NCBI GenBank assembly: GCA_025800125.1
Contig: JAOXSF010000001.1
Location: 1-64,000, forward strand
DNA from: Marinobacterium sp.
Lineage (GTDB): Bacteria > Pseudomonadota > Gammaproteobacteria > Pseudomonadales > Balneatricaceae
Length of the DNA stretch: 64,000 bases
Direction of reading: 5' to 3'
Position 1 is the stretch's first letter. Every line of letters begins with the position of its first letter. A program made the position numbers and the translations under genes. This document shows positions 1 through 9,396 of the stretch, piece after piece. The notes below the pieces were generated by a model. The model had not been told where the DNA came from. It ran no database searches and saw only the letters and a list, made by a program, of their open reading frames with translations.

Positions 1-243
1 GTTCTAATTTACAATGCGAGCCTTCGTGTCTGGTGCTAAAGGCGGAATAATTTGTTTTAATTCTATCTGTGCGTCGTATTTGTTCCCATGCGTCGAAGCT
101 GCCACAGAATCAGCCGAAGCATGGGATGGCCGGATTTTCTGTCTGGTGGAGCCGTCTGACAGAGGTCTGTAGTCTGAGTCTCGTAGCCGGGCATTCCGAA
201 GCATGGAACAGCCTGTCAGTTATCACGTGCATTGGAGCACTCG
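1..243. other. Left-edge leader region
   Basis: I see no convincing gene here. A short reverse-strand reading frame exists but has no ribosome-binding site or recognisable motif. An 11-bp direct repeat (CCGAAGCATGG) occurs at about 113-123 and 196-206. A GGAG at 234-237 is the ribosome-binding site of the following chemoreceptor gene. Confidence 0.4.
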
Positions 244-1569
244 ATGTTTTCATCCCGTATCAAGCAGCAGTTGGCAGAAACGCAAGATGCGCTGCAACAA
301 GTAGAAGCCCGTTTCAAAGCGATCGACCGTGCTATGGCGGTGATTGAGTTTACACCGGACGGCCGCATTGTAACGGCCAATGAGAATTTCCTGCGTACAA
401 CCGGGTATGCCCTGAAAGAAATTCAGGGTGAGCATCACCGTATGTTCTGTGACAGCAGTTATGCAAGCAGTGCTGAATACCGTGATTTCTGGCAGCAGCT
501 CAATCGGGGTGAGTTTGCGTCTGGCCGCTACCCGCGGGTCGATAAACAGGGCCGCAAGATCTGGCTTGAAGCCAGCTATAACCCGGTATTCGGTGTAGAT
601 GGCAAGCTGGAGCGGGTTATCAAGTTTGCATCCGAAGTTACCGATCAGGTAGAGACATCACAGAGTCAGCAGAGTCTGATCGATGCGATTGATCGTTCCA
701 TGGCAGTCATCGAATTTAACCTGCAGGGTGAGGTGCAGGTTGCCAACGATAATTTCCTGTCGGCTACCGGTTATACGCTGAATGAATTGCGTGGCAAGCA
801 TCATCGGTTGTTCTGTACCTCTGAAGAAGCAAACAGCACGGCTTACAGCCAGTTCTGGCAGCGCCTGAATCGTGGCGAGTATGTGGCCGGGCAGTTCAAG
901 CGGGTGAATAAGTACGGCGATATTATCTGGCTGGAAGCGACTTATAACCCGGTGTTTGATGCCACAGGCAAACTGGAAAAGGTGGTGAAATTTGCCTCGG
1001 ATATTACTGCCAAGGTGAACCGCCAGGAAGCAGAGTCCGAAGCCGCTCGTATGGCATATGATATTTCTGTTACCACCGACGAGACTACCCAGCAGGGTGA
1101 GATGGCGATTCAGAGTGCGATGGAGCTGATGCGTCAGCTGGCCGATACCACACGCGGTGCATCCAATCATATTGAAGCGCTGAATGAGCAGTCTGATCAG
1201 ATTGGCTCAATTGTCAGTACCATCAACGGCATCGCTGAACAGACCAACCTGTTGGCACTGAACGCGGCGATTGAAGCTGCCCGTGCCGGTGAGGCTGGGC
1301 GAGGCTTTGCGGTAGTTGCCGACGAAGTACGTCAGCTGGCTGCGCGTACCAGTGCGTCAACGACTGAAATCACGGATGTGGTGAAGAAAAACCATGACCT
1401 GGCCCAGCAGGCAGTGTCGACCATGACATCCAGCCTGGAGCTGGCCGAAAATGGCCTTGAGCGTGTCAATGATGCTGGTGAAGTGATGCTGGATATCCGT
1501 GGCAAAGCGCAGAGTGTTGTCAGCGCCATTGAAGAGTTTGCTCACGCTCTGGACGAATCCAAAGCCTGA
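244..1569 (+). CDS. Double-PAS methyl-accepting chemotaxis protein, BdlA-like
   Basis: This is a soluble chemoreceptor of 441 residues. Two tandem PAS domains (about 26-135 and 148-255) are near copies of each other, each with an HHR(M/L)FC motif (residues 64-69 and 186-191). The MCP signalling domain follows (about 265-441), with the hairpin-tip motif [15 protein letters not shown] at about 335-349. No transmembrane segment is visible, so it should act in the cytoplasm. The layout and length match the BdlA/Aer-like receptors that sense redox state or oxygen; in Pseudomonas aeruginosa BdlA controls biofilm dispersal. The ATG at 244 is preferred over an in-frame TTG at 232 because GGAG lies seven bases before it. 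The receptor lacks a C-terminal CheR-docking pentapeptide. A terminator follows, so it is probably monocistronic. The exact ligand or cofactor is not shown by the sequence. Confidence 0.9.
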   Translation: MFSSRIKQQLAETQDALQQVEARFKAIDRAMAVIEFTPDGRIVTANENFLRTTGYALKEIQGEHHRMFCDSSYASSAEYRDFWQQLNRGEFASGRYPRVDKQGRKIWLEASYNPVFGVDGKLERVIKFASEVTDQVETSQSQQSLIDAIDRSMAVIEFNLQGEVQVANDNFLSATGYTLNELRGKHHRLFCTSEEANSTAYSQFWQRLNRGEYVAGQFKRVNKYGDIIWLEATYNPVFDATGKLEKVVKFASDITAKVNRQEAESEAARMAYDISVTTDETTQQGEMAIQSAMELMRQLADTTRGASNHIEALNEQSDQIGSIVSTINGIAEQTNLLALNAAIEAARAGEAGRGFAVVADEVRQLAARTSASTTEITDVVKKNHDLAQQAVSTMTSSLELAENGLERVNDAGEVMLDIRGKAQSVVSAIEEFAHALDESKA

Positions 1570-1589
1570 TCATCTCGATCAGACCCGGT

Positions 1590-1623
1590 AAACCGTCTGT
1601 TTCCTGTACGTAACAGACGGTTT
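1590..1623 (+). terminator. Rho-independent terminator after the BdlA-like gene
   Basis: Perfect 12-bp arms AAACCGTCTGTT and AACAGACGGTTT enclose a 10-base loop. The T-rich right arm runs into TTTAATTT. Confidence 0.8.
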
Positions 1624-1710
1624 AATTTCCCCCTTCTTTTATTCCCGCCTTTAACACGTCACTGCAACCAGATGGATGTTCACGGGTGCTTTGTCCGAGT
1701 GCCATTGTAC

Positions 1711-1738
1711 CTGCCCTGGACTACCTGCCCTGGACTAC
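1711..1738. repeat. 14-bp tandem repeat, two copies
   Basis: CTGCCCTGGACTAC is repeated exactly at 1711-1724 and 1725-1738, followed by a partial third copy. It lies between the chemoreceptor terminator and the 3' end of the LysR gene, with no coding frame of interest. Confidence 0.8.
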
Positions 1739-1853
1739 CTGTCAGGCTTACCGGGCGGGGCAATGTGGCTGCCGCCGGAGCAATCTCTGGTACAATACCT
1801 GAATCGCTTGCGTAATCGTCCATCAGCGCAGACGGTGCTGCCGCAGGTCTGGT

Positions 1854-2738
1854 CTATCCTTGGCAAAAGCGCTGTAGCCAGTCATGGAAAGTCAGAAACG
1901 CGGCTCTGGGGCGGCGCTGTTTTGACCATAACAGGGACAGGCCGTAAGGCTCATGGTTCTCTGGTTCGGCGACTACAACCAGCGAACCGTCGGCCAGCTC
2001 CCGTTCAATGGGTGTTCTGTCCAGCAAGAGAAACAGATCGCTGAACAGGCAGGCATCAATTGCCTGGGCAGCGTTCTGTACCACTGTCCGGCACAATCGC
2101 CGGTCAGCGTTAATGCCCTGCTGGTGGAACCATGCCTGCCAGCGGTCCGGGTGCGCGGCAATATCAACCAGCGGCTGATGCTGTAATAACTCAGCAGTTA
2201 CGCGGGTTACTTCCAGTCGTCGTAACAGTGCGGGGCGGCAGGCAATAACTGGCTGTTCATCCAGTAGGCGCAACTGGTGCATCTGTGGCCAGTTGTGGGC
2301 ACCGTGGCGTATCAGTCCATCCAGTTCATAACTTTCCAGTGCGACCTGTTCTGTCGTTGCCTGAATAGAGATCTCTATATCAGGGAAGCGTGCCCTGAAG
2401 TCAGGCAGACGGGGCATCAGCCAGCGAGTGGCATACAGCGGCGCACAGCTGATCTTTACCTGCTGATGCGGCGTGGTCAGCGCCTGTTCTGCTGCGCTGT
2501 GCAGCTGGTGCAATGGTTGATTCAGTTGTTGAAACAGTGTCAGACCAGCATCAGTTAGCCGTACCTGACGGTCCAGCCGCTTAAACAGTGTGTAGCCCAG
2601 TTGTTGCTCCAGCTGGCGCACCTGGTGGCTGACCGCTGAAGGTGTCACATTCAGTTGTTCGGCGGCCTGCTGAAAGCTTTCATAACGTGCTGCGCAAGCA
2701 AAGGTATTAAGGTGGTTAAGCGAGAGCCGGAAATACAT
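1854..2738 (-). CDS. LysR-family transcriptional regulator
   Basis: A 294-residue LysR-type regulator. The N-terminal winged helix-turn-helix (about 6-65) has the family pattern FQQAAEQLNVTPSAVSHQVR, followed by a linker helix and a periplasmic-binding-protein-like co-inducer domain (about 90-290). The start at 2738 (MYFRLSLNHL) gives the normal LysR length. The frame stays open up to 2978, but that extra 80-residue extension has no domain and is unlikely to be translated. Its helix-turn-helix resembles the GcvA/AmpR subgroup. LysR proteins often control a divergent neighbour, but the facing gene at 3421 is about 680 bp away, so its target is unknown. Confidence 0.88.
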   Translation of the reverse strand: MYFRLSLNHLNTFACAARYESFQQAAEQLNVTPSAVSHQVRQLEQQLGYTLFKRLDRQVRLTDAGLTLFQQLNQPLHQLHSAAEQALTTPHQQVKISCAPLYATRWLMPRLPDFRARFPDIEISIQATTEQVALESYELDGLIRHGAHNWPQMHQLRLLDEQPVIACRPALLRRLEVTRVTAELLQHQPLVDIAAHPDRWQAWFHQQGINADRRLCRTVVQNAAQAIDACLFSDLFLLLDRTPIERELADGSLVVVAEPENHEPYGLSLLWSKQRRPRAAFLTFHDWLQRFCQG

Positions 2739-3420
2739 ACAGGTGAGATTTTCTTGTCTGTTGTCGGAGAATAACCCTTTTGTCAGCGGGTCTCCATTGC
2801 TGCCAGACTGGCAGCTATTCTTGCCATACCATAGAGAGCCGCACCGTGAATTACCCTGATAAAAGTCAGCATTACTCAATAAAGAAAAACGACTCAGGCA
2901 CCATTGACCAGGACTGGTATGCCCGACAGGCTCGGCTTGCCCGTGCAGAGCAGGCCTGGTATCTGTGTCGTTGCACACGAGAATTACTTGTGCAGCTTTT
3001 CAGGCAATGCAAGGCGTGTTCGTTAACAGAAAAGATCAAACCGGCAACCCGAAATCGAGCCAGGTAAAGCAACAGCCTGATGAAAAAACAACCTCCGGTG
3101 TTTTTATACACAGAGAAAATACGACTGTTCCACCTGTATTGACTTCAGGGGGAGACCATCGCCTGCTGAGGTGTTAGATTACGGCTCAGATTTGAAGCAG
3201 GCCATACCCTGGTCTTATGTCCGATTCAGACAAGCCAGGTATTGGCCGATACATCAGGTGCGGTTTAACAACCAGGACAGACAGATAACGGTATCTGGAT
3301 TACCGTTACTTAACGTAAGAACTGTGTGGCAACTACCCGAGAGGGTGGCTGTGGTATTACACAGAGCAGGTAGCTTCCTGTCGCAATGGAGCTACTGGTG
3401 GCAAGAGGAGATGTTTGAAC
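2739..3420. other. Long intergenic region between LysR and a small gene
   Basis: About 680 bp with only short, motif-free reading frames on both strands. The reverse-strand part next to the LysR gene is open but looks non-coding. GAGGAG at 3405-3410 serves the next gene. I see no RNA gene or operator I can defend. Confidence 0.4.
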
Positions 3421-3744
3421 GTGGCGACATCCGATAAAGACTGGCACAGAGCAAGGGAGCTGCATCCGGTTGTAGTTCAGCGGTTTCTGACCCGCTTTTT
3501 TTCCGAAGTTGATTCGATTACCCAGAGCCGTGGCACTGACCTGCGTGGGCCTTACCGTGATCTGTATCGCCTGATCAGCGAACGTGACAAGCTGATACCG
3601 GAATTGTTTGAAGGCATGACCCAGACCAACATGTGGGTACGGGTACTGGCCTGGAAGCGCCACGGTCTGCTGACCAAAGATGAAGAACGTACCTTCACCT
3701 TTGAAATTCAGGAAGCTTTGCGCCAGGTATCGGTTGATCGCTGA
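3421..3744 (+). CDS. Small conserved-looking hypothetical protein
   Basis: A 107-residue protein of unknown function, rich in charged and aromatic residues and apparently all-helical (for example DLRGPYRDLYRLISERDKL). No signal peptide or membrane segment is seen. A GAGGAG ribosome-binding site at 3405-3410 and a strong terminator after the stop support expression. Two starts are possible: TTG at 3415 (four bases after GAGGAG) or GTG at 3421 (ten bases after). I chose GTG because the TTG is unusually close to the ribosome-binding site. It stands alone between a LysR gene and an ankyrin gene, so context gives no function. Confidence 0.6.
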   Translation: MATSDKDWHRARELHPVVVQRFLTRFFSEVDSITQSRGTDLRGPYRDLYRLISERDKLIPELFEGMTQTNMWVRVLAWKRHGLLTKDEERTFTFEIQEALRQVSVDR

Positions 3745-3766
3745 TCAGACCTGGCGGCTAACTTTC

Positions 3767-3796
3767 AGAAAACGCGGCGCGGGTGCCGCGTTTTCT
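3767..3796 (+). terminator. Strong hairpin terminator
   Basis: AGAAAACGCGGC and GCCGCGTTTTCT form a perfect 12-bp stem around a six-base loop. It ends in T-rich sequence and can serve both the rightward small gene and the convergent leftward ankyrin gene. Confidence 0.8.
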
Positions 3797-3835
3797 GTTT
3801 CTGGCCGGGCTTGATGCTGTGGCTTGTTCAGCGCT

Positions 3836-4441
3836 TCAGCGTTGCAGAAGCTGCTGGCGAATCTGGTAATCGCTGATCAGTCGTTGTGCATATTGCGTCG
3901 CTTGTGCTGGAACCTCTGCTGGCAGTGTTGCAGGTAACGTGCAGCCGGAGTTGATCAGAAACTGAATCAGGGGCTGGTCAAAAGCTGTCAGTGCCCGTAA
4001 CAGCAGCGCCGGTTCACTGTTCAGGTCTACCCCCTGTTGTTGCAGTCGGCTCAGATGCAGTGGCAGCTGGATGCTGCTGCAATACGTGGCGCACTGCTGT
4101 AACAATGTCGCCCCCTGAGCATCTGTGGCGGCAATATCGGCACCATTGGCCAGCAGCGTGGTCAGCATGTTCAGGCTGTCACTACGGCGCAGTGCCAGCG
4201 TGGTCAAGGGTTCGCCGGTACTGGTGGGCTGATTGGCATCTCCGCCTTTTTGCAGTATCAGTGCCAGCGCAGTGGGCTGATCGCAGCTGATAGCAAACTC
4301 GGCTGCACTGGCGCAGGTTTTCAACGGGCTGTTCAGTGCCTCATTGTCCGGGCGATTCAGCAGACTGGTCAACTGCTCCATATCACCGCTTTCAATTGCG
4401 TCAATCAGCTTCTGCTCGCGGCCTTTCAGAAATTCAAACAT
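3836..4441 (-). CDS. Ankyrin-repeat protein
   Basis: A 201-residue protein with about three to four degenerate ankyrin repeats (about 15-45, 50-85, 88-120 and 125-165), for example LLANGADIAATDAQGATLLQQCA. There is no signal peptide or transmembrane helix, so it is probably cytosolic and mediates protein-protein contacts. Partner and role are unknown. The ATG at 4441 is preceded by AGGAG at a slightly long spacing. Five copies of a degenerate 19-bp repeat lie just upstream and may influence its expression. Confidence 0.8.
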   Translation of the reverse strand: MFEFLKGREQKLIDAIESGDMEQLTSLLNRPDNEALNSPLKTCASAAEFAISCDQPTALALILQKGGDANQPTSTGEPLTTLALRRSDSLNMLTTLLANGADIAATDAQGATLLQQCATYCSSIQLPLHLSRLQQQGVDLNSEPALLLRALTAFDQPLIQFLINSGCTLPATLPAEVPAQATQYAQRLISDYQIRQQLLQR

Positions 4442-4479
4442 GGTACGTTGGTACTCCTGCGCGCTGTGATGAGGCTATT

Positions 4480-4573
4480 CTAGCAGTCAAACGCAGTTCT
4501 GGCAGTCAAACGTAGCGCTGGCAATCCGGTGTAGCTCTGGCAGTTCGATGTAGCTCTAGCAGTCCGGCGCAGG
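4480..4573. repeat. Five copies of a degenerate 19-bp tandem repeat
   Basis: Units of the type CTGGCAGTCAAACGTAGCG begin at 4480, 4499, 4518, 4537 and 4556. The array lies 39 bp upstream of the ankyrin gene start and downstream of the terminator of the FAD oxidase gene, so it sits in the likely promoter or leader of the ankyrin gene. Confidence 0.85.
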
Positions 4574-4590
4574 TAGACAGGTGGGGGCAG

Positions 4591-4618
4591 ATAAAAAGAA
4601 AGCGGGAAACCCCCGCTT
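4591..4618 (-). terminator. Terminator of the amine-catabolism cluster
   Basis: On the reverse strand AAGCGGG, a short loop, CCCGCTT and then TCTTTTTAT form a classic intrinsic terminator about 25 bp after the oxidase stop. Confidence 0.8.
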
Positions 4619-4642
4619 ATTTGTAAACATAACAACTTCGGC

Positions 4643-5959
4643 TCAGAAGCCCAGCTGATCGCGCAGGTTGTAGTACCAGGCGCCCATCGCTGTCAGTGGA
4701 ACACGGAACAGGCGGCCGCCAGGAAAGACAGGCTGTGGCAGGCCAGTGAAAGCGTCGAAACGTTCAGCCTGGCCGCGAATGGCCTCGGCTATCACCCGGC
4801 CGGCCAGGTGAGAGCTGGCCACACCATGGCCACTATAGCCCTGGGCGTAGTAAACACTGTTACCCAGACGACCAAACTGCGGCAGACGCATCAGGGTCAG
4901 CAGGAAGTTACCGGTCCAGGCGTAGTCGACTTTTACCTTGTCCAGCTGCGGAAAAGTTTTCAGTAGCTTCGGTCGGATAATCTGTTCGATCCTGTCTGGT
5001 TCTCGGGCACCGTAGGTTACGCCGCCGCCGTAGATCAGACGGCCATCGCCGGACAGGCGGAAGTAGTCCAGCAGGTAGTTGCAGTCCTCGACGCACTGGT
5101 CATGGGGTAGCAGTTCCTGCTGCATCTGTTTTGACAGCGGCTCAGTGGTGATTACCTGAGTGCCGCACGGCATGGCGCGCTGTTCCAGCTTTGGAATCAG
5201 ACCTTCCATATAGGCATTACCGGCGATAATTACATAATCAGCGGTAACGGAACCCTTGGCGGTGATAACTTTCGCCTTGTCCCCCTGCTGAATATCTACC
5301 ACTCTGGAGCCTTCATGGATAGTACCGCCCAGGCTTTCCAGTGCAGCGGCTTCGCCCAGCACAAGGTTCAGCGGGTGGAAGTGGCCGCCACTTTTGTCCA
5401 GCAGGCCGCCTACGTAACGGTTGCTGCCAACGTGGTTTTCAATGCCCGCTTCGGACAGCAGTTCCAGCTCTGTGTGGCCGTAACGCTCCCACAGTGCTTT
5501 TTTGCTTTCCAGCTCTTTCATCTGATTGTCATTACAGGCAGCGAAGATGCCGCCATCTTTCAGATCGCAATTGATGCCGTATTTGCCGACAAAACGGCGG
5601 ATAATCTGGCCGCCTTCAAATGCCATGCTGCCCATCGCTTCAGCGGTGTCCTGACCGTAGTGGCGTTCGATAAAGTCAATGTCACGGCTGTAGCTGTGGA
5701 CAATCTGGCCACCGTTACGGCCAGAAGCGCCGAAGCCGATCCGGCTGCCCTCCAGTACGGTGACTTTGAAGCCCTGTTCAGCCAGGTGCAGGGCAGAGGA
5801 CAGGCCGGTATAACCGGCTCCCACGATGCAGACATCAGCGGTAGTATCACCGTTCAGTGCCGAGCGCTGAACCTTGTCATTAGCAGAGGCGGCGTAGTAG
5901 GAACCGGTATGCGCAATGGCACCAGCGTTGGATACAGGCATAGAGTCAGGTGTAGACAT
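4643..5959 (-). CDS. FAD-dependent amine oxidase, PuuB/DadA-like
   Basis: A 438-residue member of the D-amino-acid-oxidase fold. The N-terminal dinucleotide motif VGAGYTGLSSALHLAEQG (starting near residue 45) and the GASGRNGGQ segment are typical of gamma-glutamylputrescine oxidase and glycine/sarcosine oxidase relatives. In the Puu pathway PuuB oxidises gamma-glutamylputrescine to the aldehyde with release of ammonia and hydrogen peroxide. Assignment to that step is inferred from the neighbouring ligase and aldehyde dehydrogenase. The start at 5959 (MSTPDSMPV) has GAGGG upstream; the longer frame to 5980 lacks one. It is last in the leftward cluster but separated from the transporter by a hairpin terminator, so it may have its own promoter. 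Confidence 0.85.
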   Translation of the reverse strand: MSTPDSMPVSNAGAIAHTGSYYAASANDKVQRSALNGDTTADVCIVGAGYTGLSSALHLAEQGFKVTVLEGSRIGFGASGRNGGQIVHSYSRDIDFIERHYGQDTAEAMGSMAFEGGQIIRRFVGKYGINCDLKDGGIFAACNDNQMKELESKKALWERYGHTELELLSEAGIENHVGSNRYVGGLLDKSGGHFHPLNLVLGEAAALESLGGTIHEGSRVVDIQQGDKAKVITAKGSVTADYVIIAGNAYMEGLIPKLEQRAMPCGTQVITTEPLSKQMQQELLPHDQCVEDCNYLLDYFRLSGDGRLIYGGGVTYGAREPDRIEQIIRPKLLKTFPQLDKVKVDYAWTGNFLLTLMRLPQFGRLGNSVYYAQGYSGHGVASSHLAGRVIAEAIRGQAERFDAFTGLPQPVFPGGRLFRVPLTAMGAWYYNLRDQLGF

Positions 5960-6092
5960 GAAAAACCCTCGGGCAGCCATCTGTCGGGCTGCTTCTCAGT
6001 CAGATATGGAATGAAAACCATGGCCGTCAGACCACCATGGCGCTAACACGCGCTGTAACAGCAGGCTCTGAACCCGAAAGATCTGCACTTGA

Positions 6093-6137
6093 AAGCTTGG
6101 AAACATAAAGCCCGGAAACAGAAAGCTCGAAAACAAA
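6093..6137. repeat. Three copies of a 15-bp tandem repeat
   Basis: AAGCTTGGAAACATA, AAGCCCGGAAACAGA and AAGCTCGAAAACAAA follow each other directly. The array is about 134 bp upstream of the FAD oxidase start and just beyond the transporter terminator. Confidence 0.8.
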
Positions 6138-6163
6138 AAGCACTGACACAGTACGCAAGTGAA

Positions 6164-6193
6164 ATAAAAAACCGCGAAGCCAGGCTTCGCGGT
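6164..6193 (-). terminator. Terminator after the NhaC-family transporter
   Basis: On the reverse strand ACCGCGAAGCC and GGCTTCGCGGT form an 11-bp stem with a very small loop, followed by TTTTTTATTT. It separates the transporter from the downstream oxidase gene. Confidence 0.85.
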
Positions 6194-6247
6194 AGAAGGT
6201 TTGCCCATAAGGACAACACAACAACGGTCAGGTCGTTACATGGCGGT

Positions 6248-7725
6248 TTACGCCAGCGTGAAGCCCAGTACCAGCAGGCTGATAAAGGCCAGTGCGCCAC
6301 CAATCAGGGCATATGGAATCTGCGTTACCGCGTGGTCCATGGTGCCACAGCCGGAACCCTGGGAAGACAGCACGGTGGAGTCACTGAAGAAGCAGGCATG
6401 GCTACCGAATGCAGAGGCAGACAGCAGGGCGCCAACGGTCAGTGGCATTGACATGTCCATGCTCTGTGCCAGCGGGATTACGATTGGCAGTGAGATGACA
6501 AATACACCCCAGCTGGAGCCGGTGGAGAACACCACCGCTGCCATCACGGCAAATACCGCTGCAGGCAGTAGTTCTTTCGACAGGTATGGAGTGATGGTTT
6601 CAATGATGTACGGAGTCATGCCCAGCTGGTCATTGATCTCTTTGACCATGAATCCTGCCGCTACCACTGCAATCGGATGCAGCATCACCTTGAAGCCGGT
6701 CAGCATTGACTCGACCAGATCACCGAAGCTCAGCAGACGCTGCCAGTAGTACAGCACCATGGTGAAAATGGATGCTGCCAGTGCACCTTTAAGCAGATCG
6801 ATTTCGTAATAAACCGAGGCTGCTACCAGTACCGCCATTGGCAACAGGAAATTCATCAGGCCACGGGCAGGGGAGGTTTCTGGCAGGTCACTGGTGTCGA
6901 AACCAACCTGCTCACAGCCTGGTGGGATTGGCTGGCCAGCTTGCGCACGCTGCTCGGCTTTTTTCATCGGGCCGATGTCCGGCAGAATGCCAGAGACAAC
7001 CAGCCACACTACAACCAGTGCCGCCCAGCCGTATGCCATGTACGGGATTGACTGGATGTACAGTTCCATGCCTGCACCTTCTGCGACCGCATTATTCTCT
7101 TCCAGCAGCGCAGCAAAATAGACCGCCCAGGTGGAGATTGGCACCAGAATGCAGACTGGTGCAGCGGTGGAGTCAACCACAAACGCCAGTTTTTCACGGG
7201 AGATGCGGTAGCGGTCGGTGAGGTTCTTCATTGAGGCAGACACGGCCAGCGAGTTGAGGTAGTCATCAATGAATACCGCCAGCCCCAGCACGGTGGTGCC
7301 AATCAGGGTCTGACGTTTTGTTTTCAGACGGTTCACCAGCATGCCGCTGAACGCCAGCACACTACCACCTTTTCCAGCATGGTGATCAGTCCGCCCATCA
7401 TGCCGCAGACCAGAATGATCCAGGCGATGGTCTCATTCATCATCACGCTGGTGGCAATATCGCCCAGGCTGGTAACGACGCTGTCCGGGTTCGGGTCCAG
7501 TAGCAGCAGACCGGCGATGATGCCCGCGAAGATCGATTCCAGCGGCCGCTTGGTAATAATAGCCGTGACAACAATCAGCAGTGACGGCATCAGGCTCATA
7601 AAGCCGTAGGGCTCGTCACCCTGTTGCAGAGTAGACATAAAGGCAAAGGCGACACCGATCAGCGCAGTAACGCCAACGGTCCGCCAGGGCGGTGTGGTGG
7701 TACGGGTTTGTACGGTTGTATTCAT
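6248..7725 (-). pseudogene. NhaC-family antiporter or amine transporter, split by one frameshift
   Basis: Two overlapping reading frames encode one membrane protein of the NhaC Na+/H+ antiporter family (COG1757). Frame one (7725 to 7333) gives the N-terminal 119 residues up to GGLITMLEK and then runs into an unrelated tail and stop. Frame two (entered at about 7369 and ending at 6248) continues with GGSVLAFSGMLVNRLKTKRQ and the remaining helices. Joined, they make about 492 residues with some ten or more hydrophobic segments, the normal family length. The break lies at a run of four A (reverse strand, 7370-7373); one more A restores the frame. It could be a sequencing error, a real inactivating deletion, or slippage at A-AAG. 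Position between the aldehyde dehydrogenase and oxidase genes suggests it imports or exchanges an amine substrate; the substrate is not known. Confidence 0.8.
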
Positions 7726-7937
7726 AATGCTCGTTTCTTATAGCTATTGTTCAAGGCATGTACTTTTAAAGTATGTAAGGCATGTGCTGCGGCTGTGCAT
7801 CGGCCGCAGGCGTATAGATCACCAGTTCGTACTTTCAGGTACAGACTGGAGGTATAGTGAGGGTCACCCGCTATACCAGAACTGTGCTACACAGCTGCCA
7901 ATCCCGTTGCAGCACAGCAGATCACGCAACCGCCCGA

Positions 7938-9356
7938 TCAGGGCAGTTGCAGCGATTTCAGTTCGATATATTCATCCAGACCGGCATCACCCCACTCACG
8001 CCCATTACCGGACTGGCCGAAACCACCAAACGGGGCCTCATAGTTGAAGCCACCACCATTGAGGCTGATCTGACCGGCACGGATACGGCGGGACAGGCGC
8101 TGTGCCGCTGGAATATCAGCGGCCCATACTGCGGCCGCCAGCCCGTAGGGTGTGTCGTTGGCGATTGCAATCGCTTCTGCTTCGTCCTGGTAAGGAATCA
8201 GCGACAGTACCGGGCCGAAAATCTCTTCGCGAGCGATACGCATCTCGTTATTTACATTGGCGAATACTGTCGGGCGCACATAAGCGCCACCTTCCAGCCC
8301 TTCCGGGCTGTCCAGGCCGCCGGTAACCAGTGTGGCGCCTTCGTCCAATCCCAGCTTGATGTATTCCAGCACCCGCTCTTTCTGCATCTGGCTGCTCATC
8401 GGGCCAATAAAACTGCTGTCATTCAGCGGGTCACCCTGTACCAGGTTTTCGGCACAGGATTTTGCCAGCGCTACGGCTTCGTCATAACGGCTCTGTGGTA
8501 CCAGCATGCGAGTCAGTGAGCAGCAGATCTGGCCGGAGTTGACCATCACATCATTCACACCAAACTCCACCGCAGCGGCCAGATCAGCATCTTCGGTGAT
8601 TAGCATTGGCGATTTGCCGCCCAGCTCCTGACAGACACGCTTGAGGTCGGGCGCAGCGGCCTGAGCGATGCTGACACCGGCACGGGTAGAGCCGGTGAAC
8701 GACACCATATCCACCTCTTTATGGCTGCACAGTGGCGCACCCACATTGACGCCATCACCGCTGACCAGGTTGAACACACCGGCAGGCAGGCCTGCTTCAT
8801 CGGCTACTTCTGCAAAGATAAACGCATGCAGCGGGCTGATTTCGGACGGTTTCAGCACCATGGTGCAACCGGCGGCCAGAGCCGGTGCCACCTTGCCAAC
8901 CAGCTGATGCAAAGGCACATTCCATGGTGTAATAAAGGCACAGACACCGATGGCTTCACGGGTGATCAGCGAGTTGTTTACTTCATCCACCTGATCCATA
9001 TGGGCAGCGCGTGCGACATAGCTGCGCATACCGGAAATTGGCCCGGCAACCTGCCAGCCACGGCTAAGATGCAGTGGCATACCCATCTCCTGAGTAATGG
9101 TCAGTGCCAGCTCTTCGCTGCGCGCCTCCAGACCCTGACAGATCTTTTCGATCAGTGCGGCACGGTCAGCTGATGGTGTGCATGACCAGTCATAAAAAGC
9201 GTTGCGTGCAGCCTGAACAGCACGTTCTAGCGCATCAGCATCGGCATCATGAACACGGGCGATGACTTCGCCGTTGGCCGGGTTGATTACATCACGGGCC
9301 GGGCCGCCTGCTGGCTGCCACTGACCGTCGATATACAGCATTTCACGAATCTGCAT
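7938..9356 (-). CDS. NAD(P)-dependent aldehyde dehydrogenase, PuuC-like
   Basis: A 472-residue aldehyde dehydrogenase. The Rossmann-fold motif FTGSTRAG, the general base in QELGGKSPML and the catalytic cysteine in NSGQICCSLTR are all present, as is the late EEIFGPVLS motif. It oxidises an aldehyde to a carboxylate with NAD(P)+. Next to a gamma-glutamylamine ligase and an FAD oxidase, the natural substrate is probably a gamma-glutamylated aminoaldehyde, as for PuuC; a betaine-aldehyde or other role cannot be excluded. The start at 9356 (MQIREML) is preferred because GGAGA lies upstream; the frame can begin at 9377. It lies 20-40 bp after the ligase stop, consistent with co-transcription. Confidence 0.88.
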   Translation of the reverse strand: MQIREMLYIDGQWQPAGGPARDVINPANGEVIARVHDADADALERAVQAARNAFYDWSCTPSADRAALIEKICQGLEARSEELALTITQEMGMPLHLSRGWQVAGPISGMRSYVARAAHMDQVDEVNNSLITREAIGVCAFITPWNVPLHQLVGKVAPALAAGCTMVLKPSEISPLHAFIFAEVADEAGLPAGVFNLVSGDGVNVGAPLCSHKEVDMVSFTGSTRAGVSIAQAAAPDLKRVCQELGGKSPMLITEDADLAAAVEFGVNDVMVNSGQICCSLTRMLVPQSRYDEAVALAKSCAENLVQGDPLNDSSFIGPMSSQMQKERVLEYIKLGLDEGATLVTGGLDSPEGLEGGAYVRPTVFANVNNEMRIAREEIFGPVLSLIPYQDEAEAIAIANDTPYGLAAAVWAADIPAAQRLSRRIRAGQISLNGGGFNYEAPFGGFGQSGNGREWGDAGLDEYIELKSLQLP

Positions 9357-9396
9357 TGTTGTTATTCTCTCCGTCATTTATCGGTTCAATGGGGGC

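Noticed and set aside
4-204. Leftward frame of 66 codons at the window start
   Set aside because: No motif and no ribosome-binding site.
5315-6046. Rightward reading frame of about 243 codons
   Set aside because: Antisense shadow of the FAD oxidase gene.
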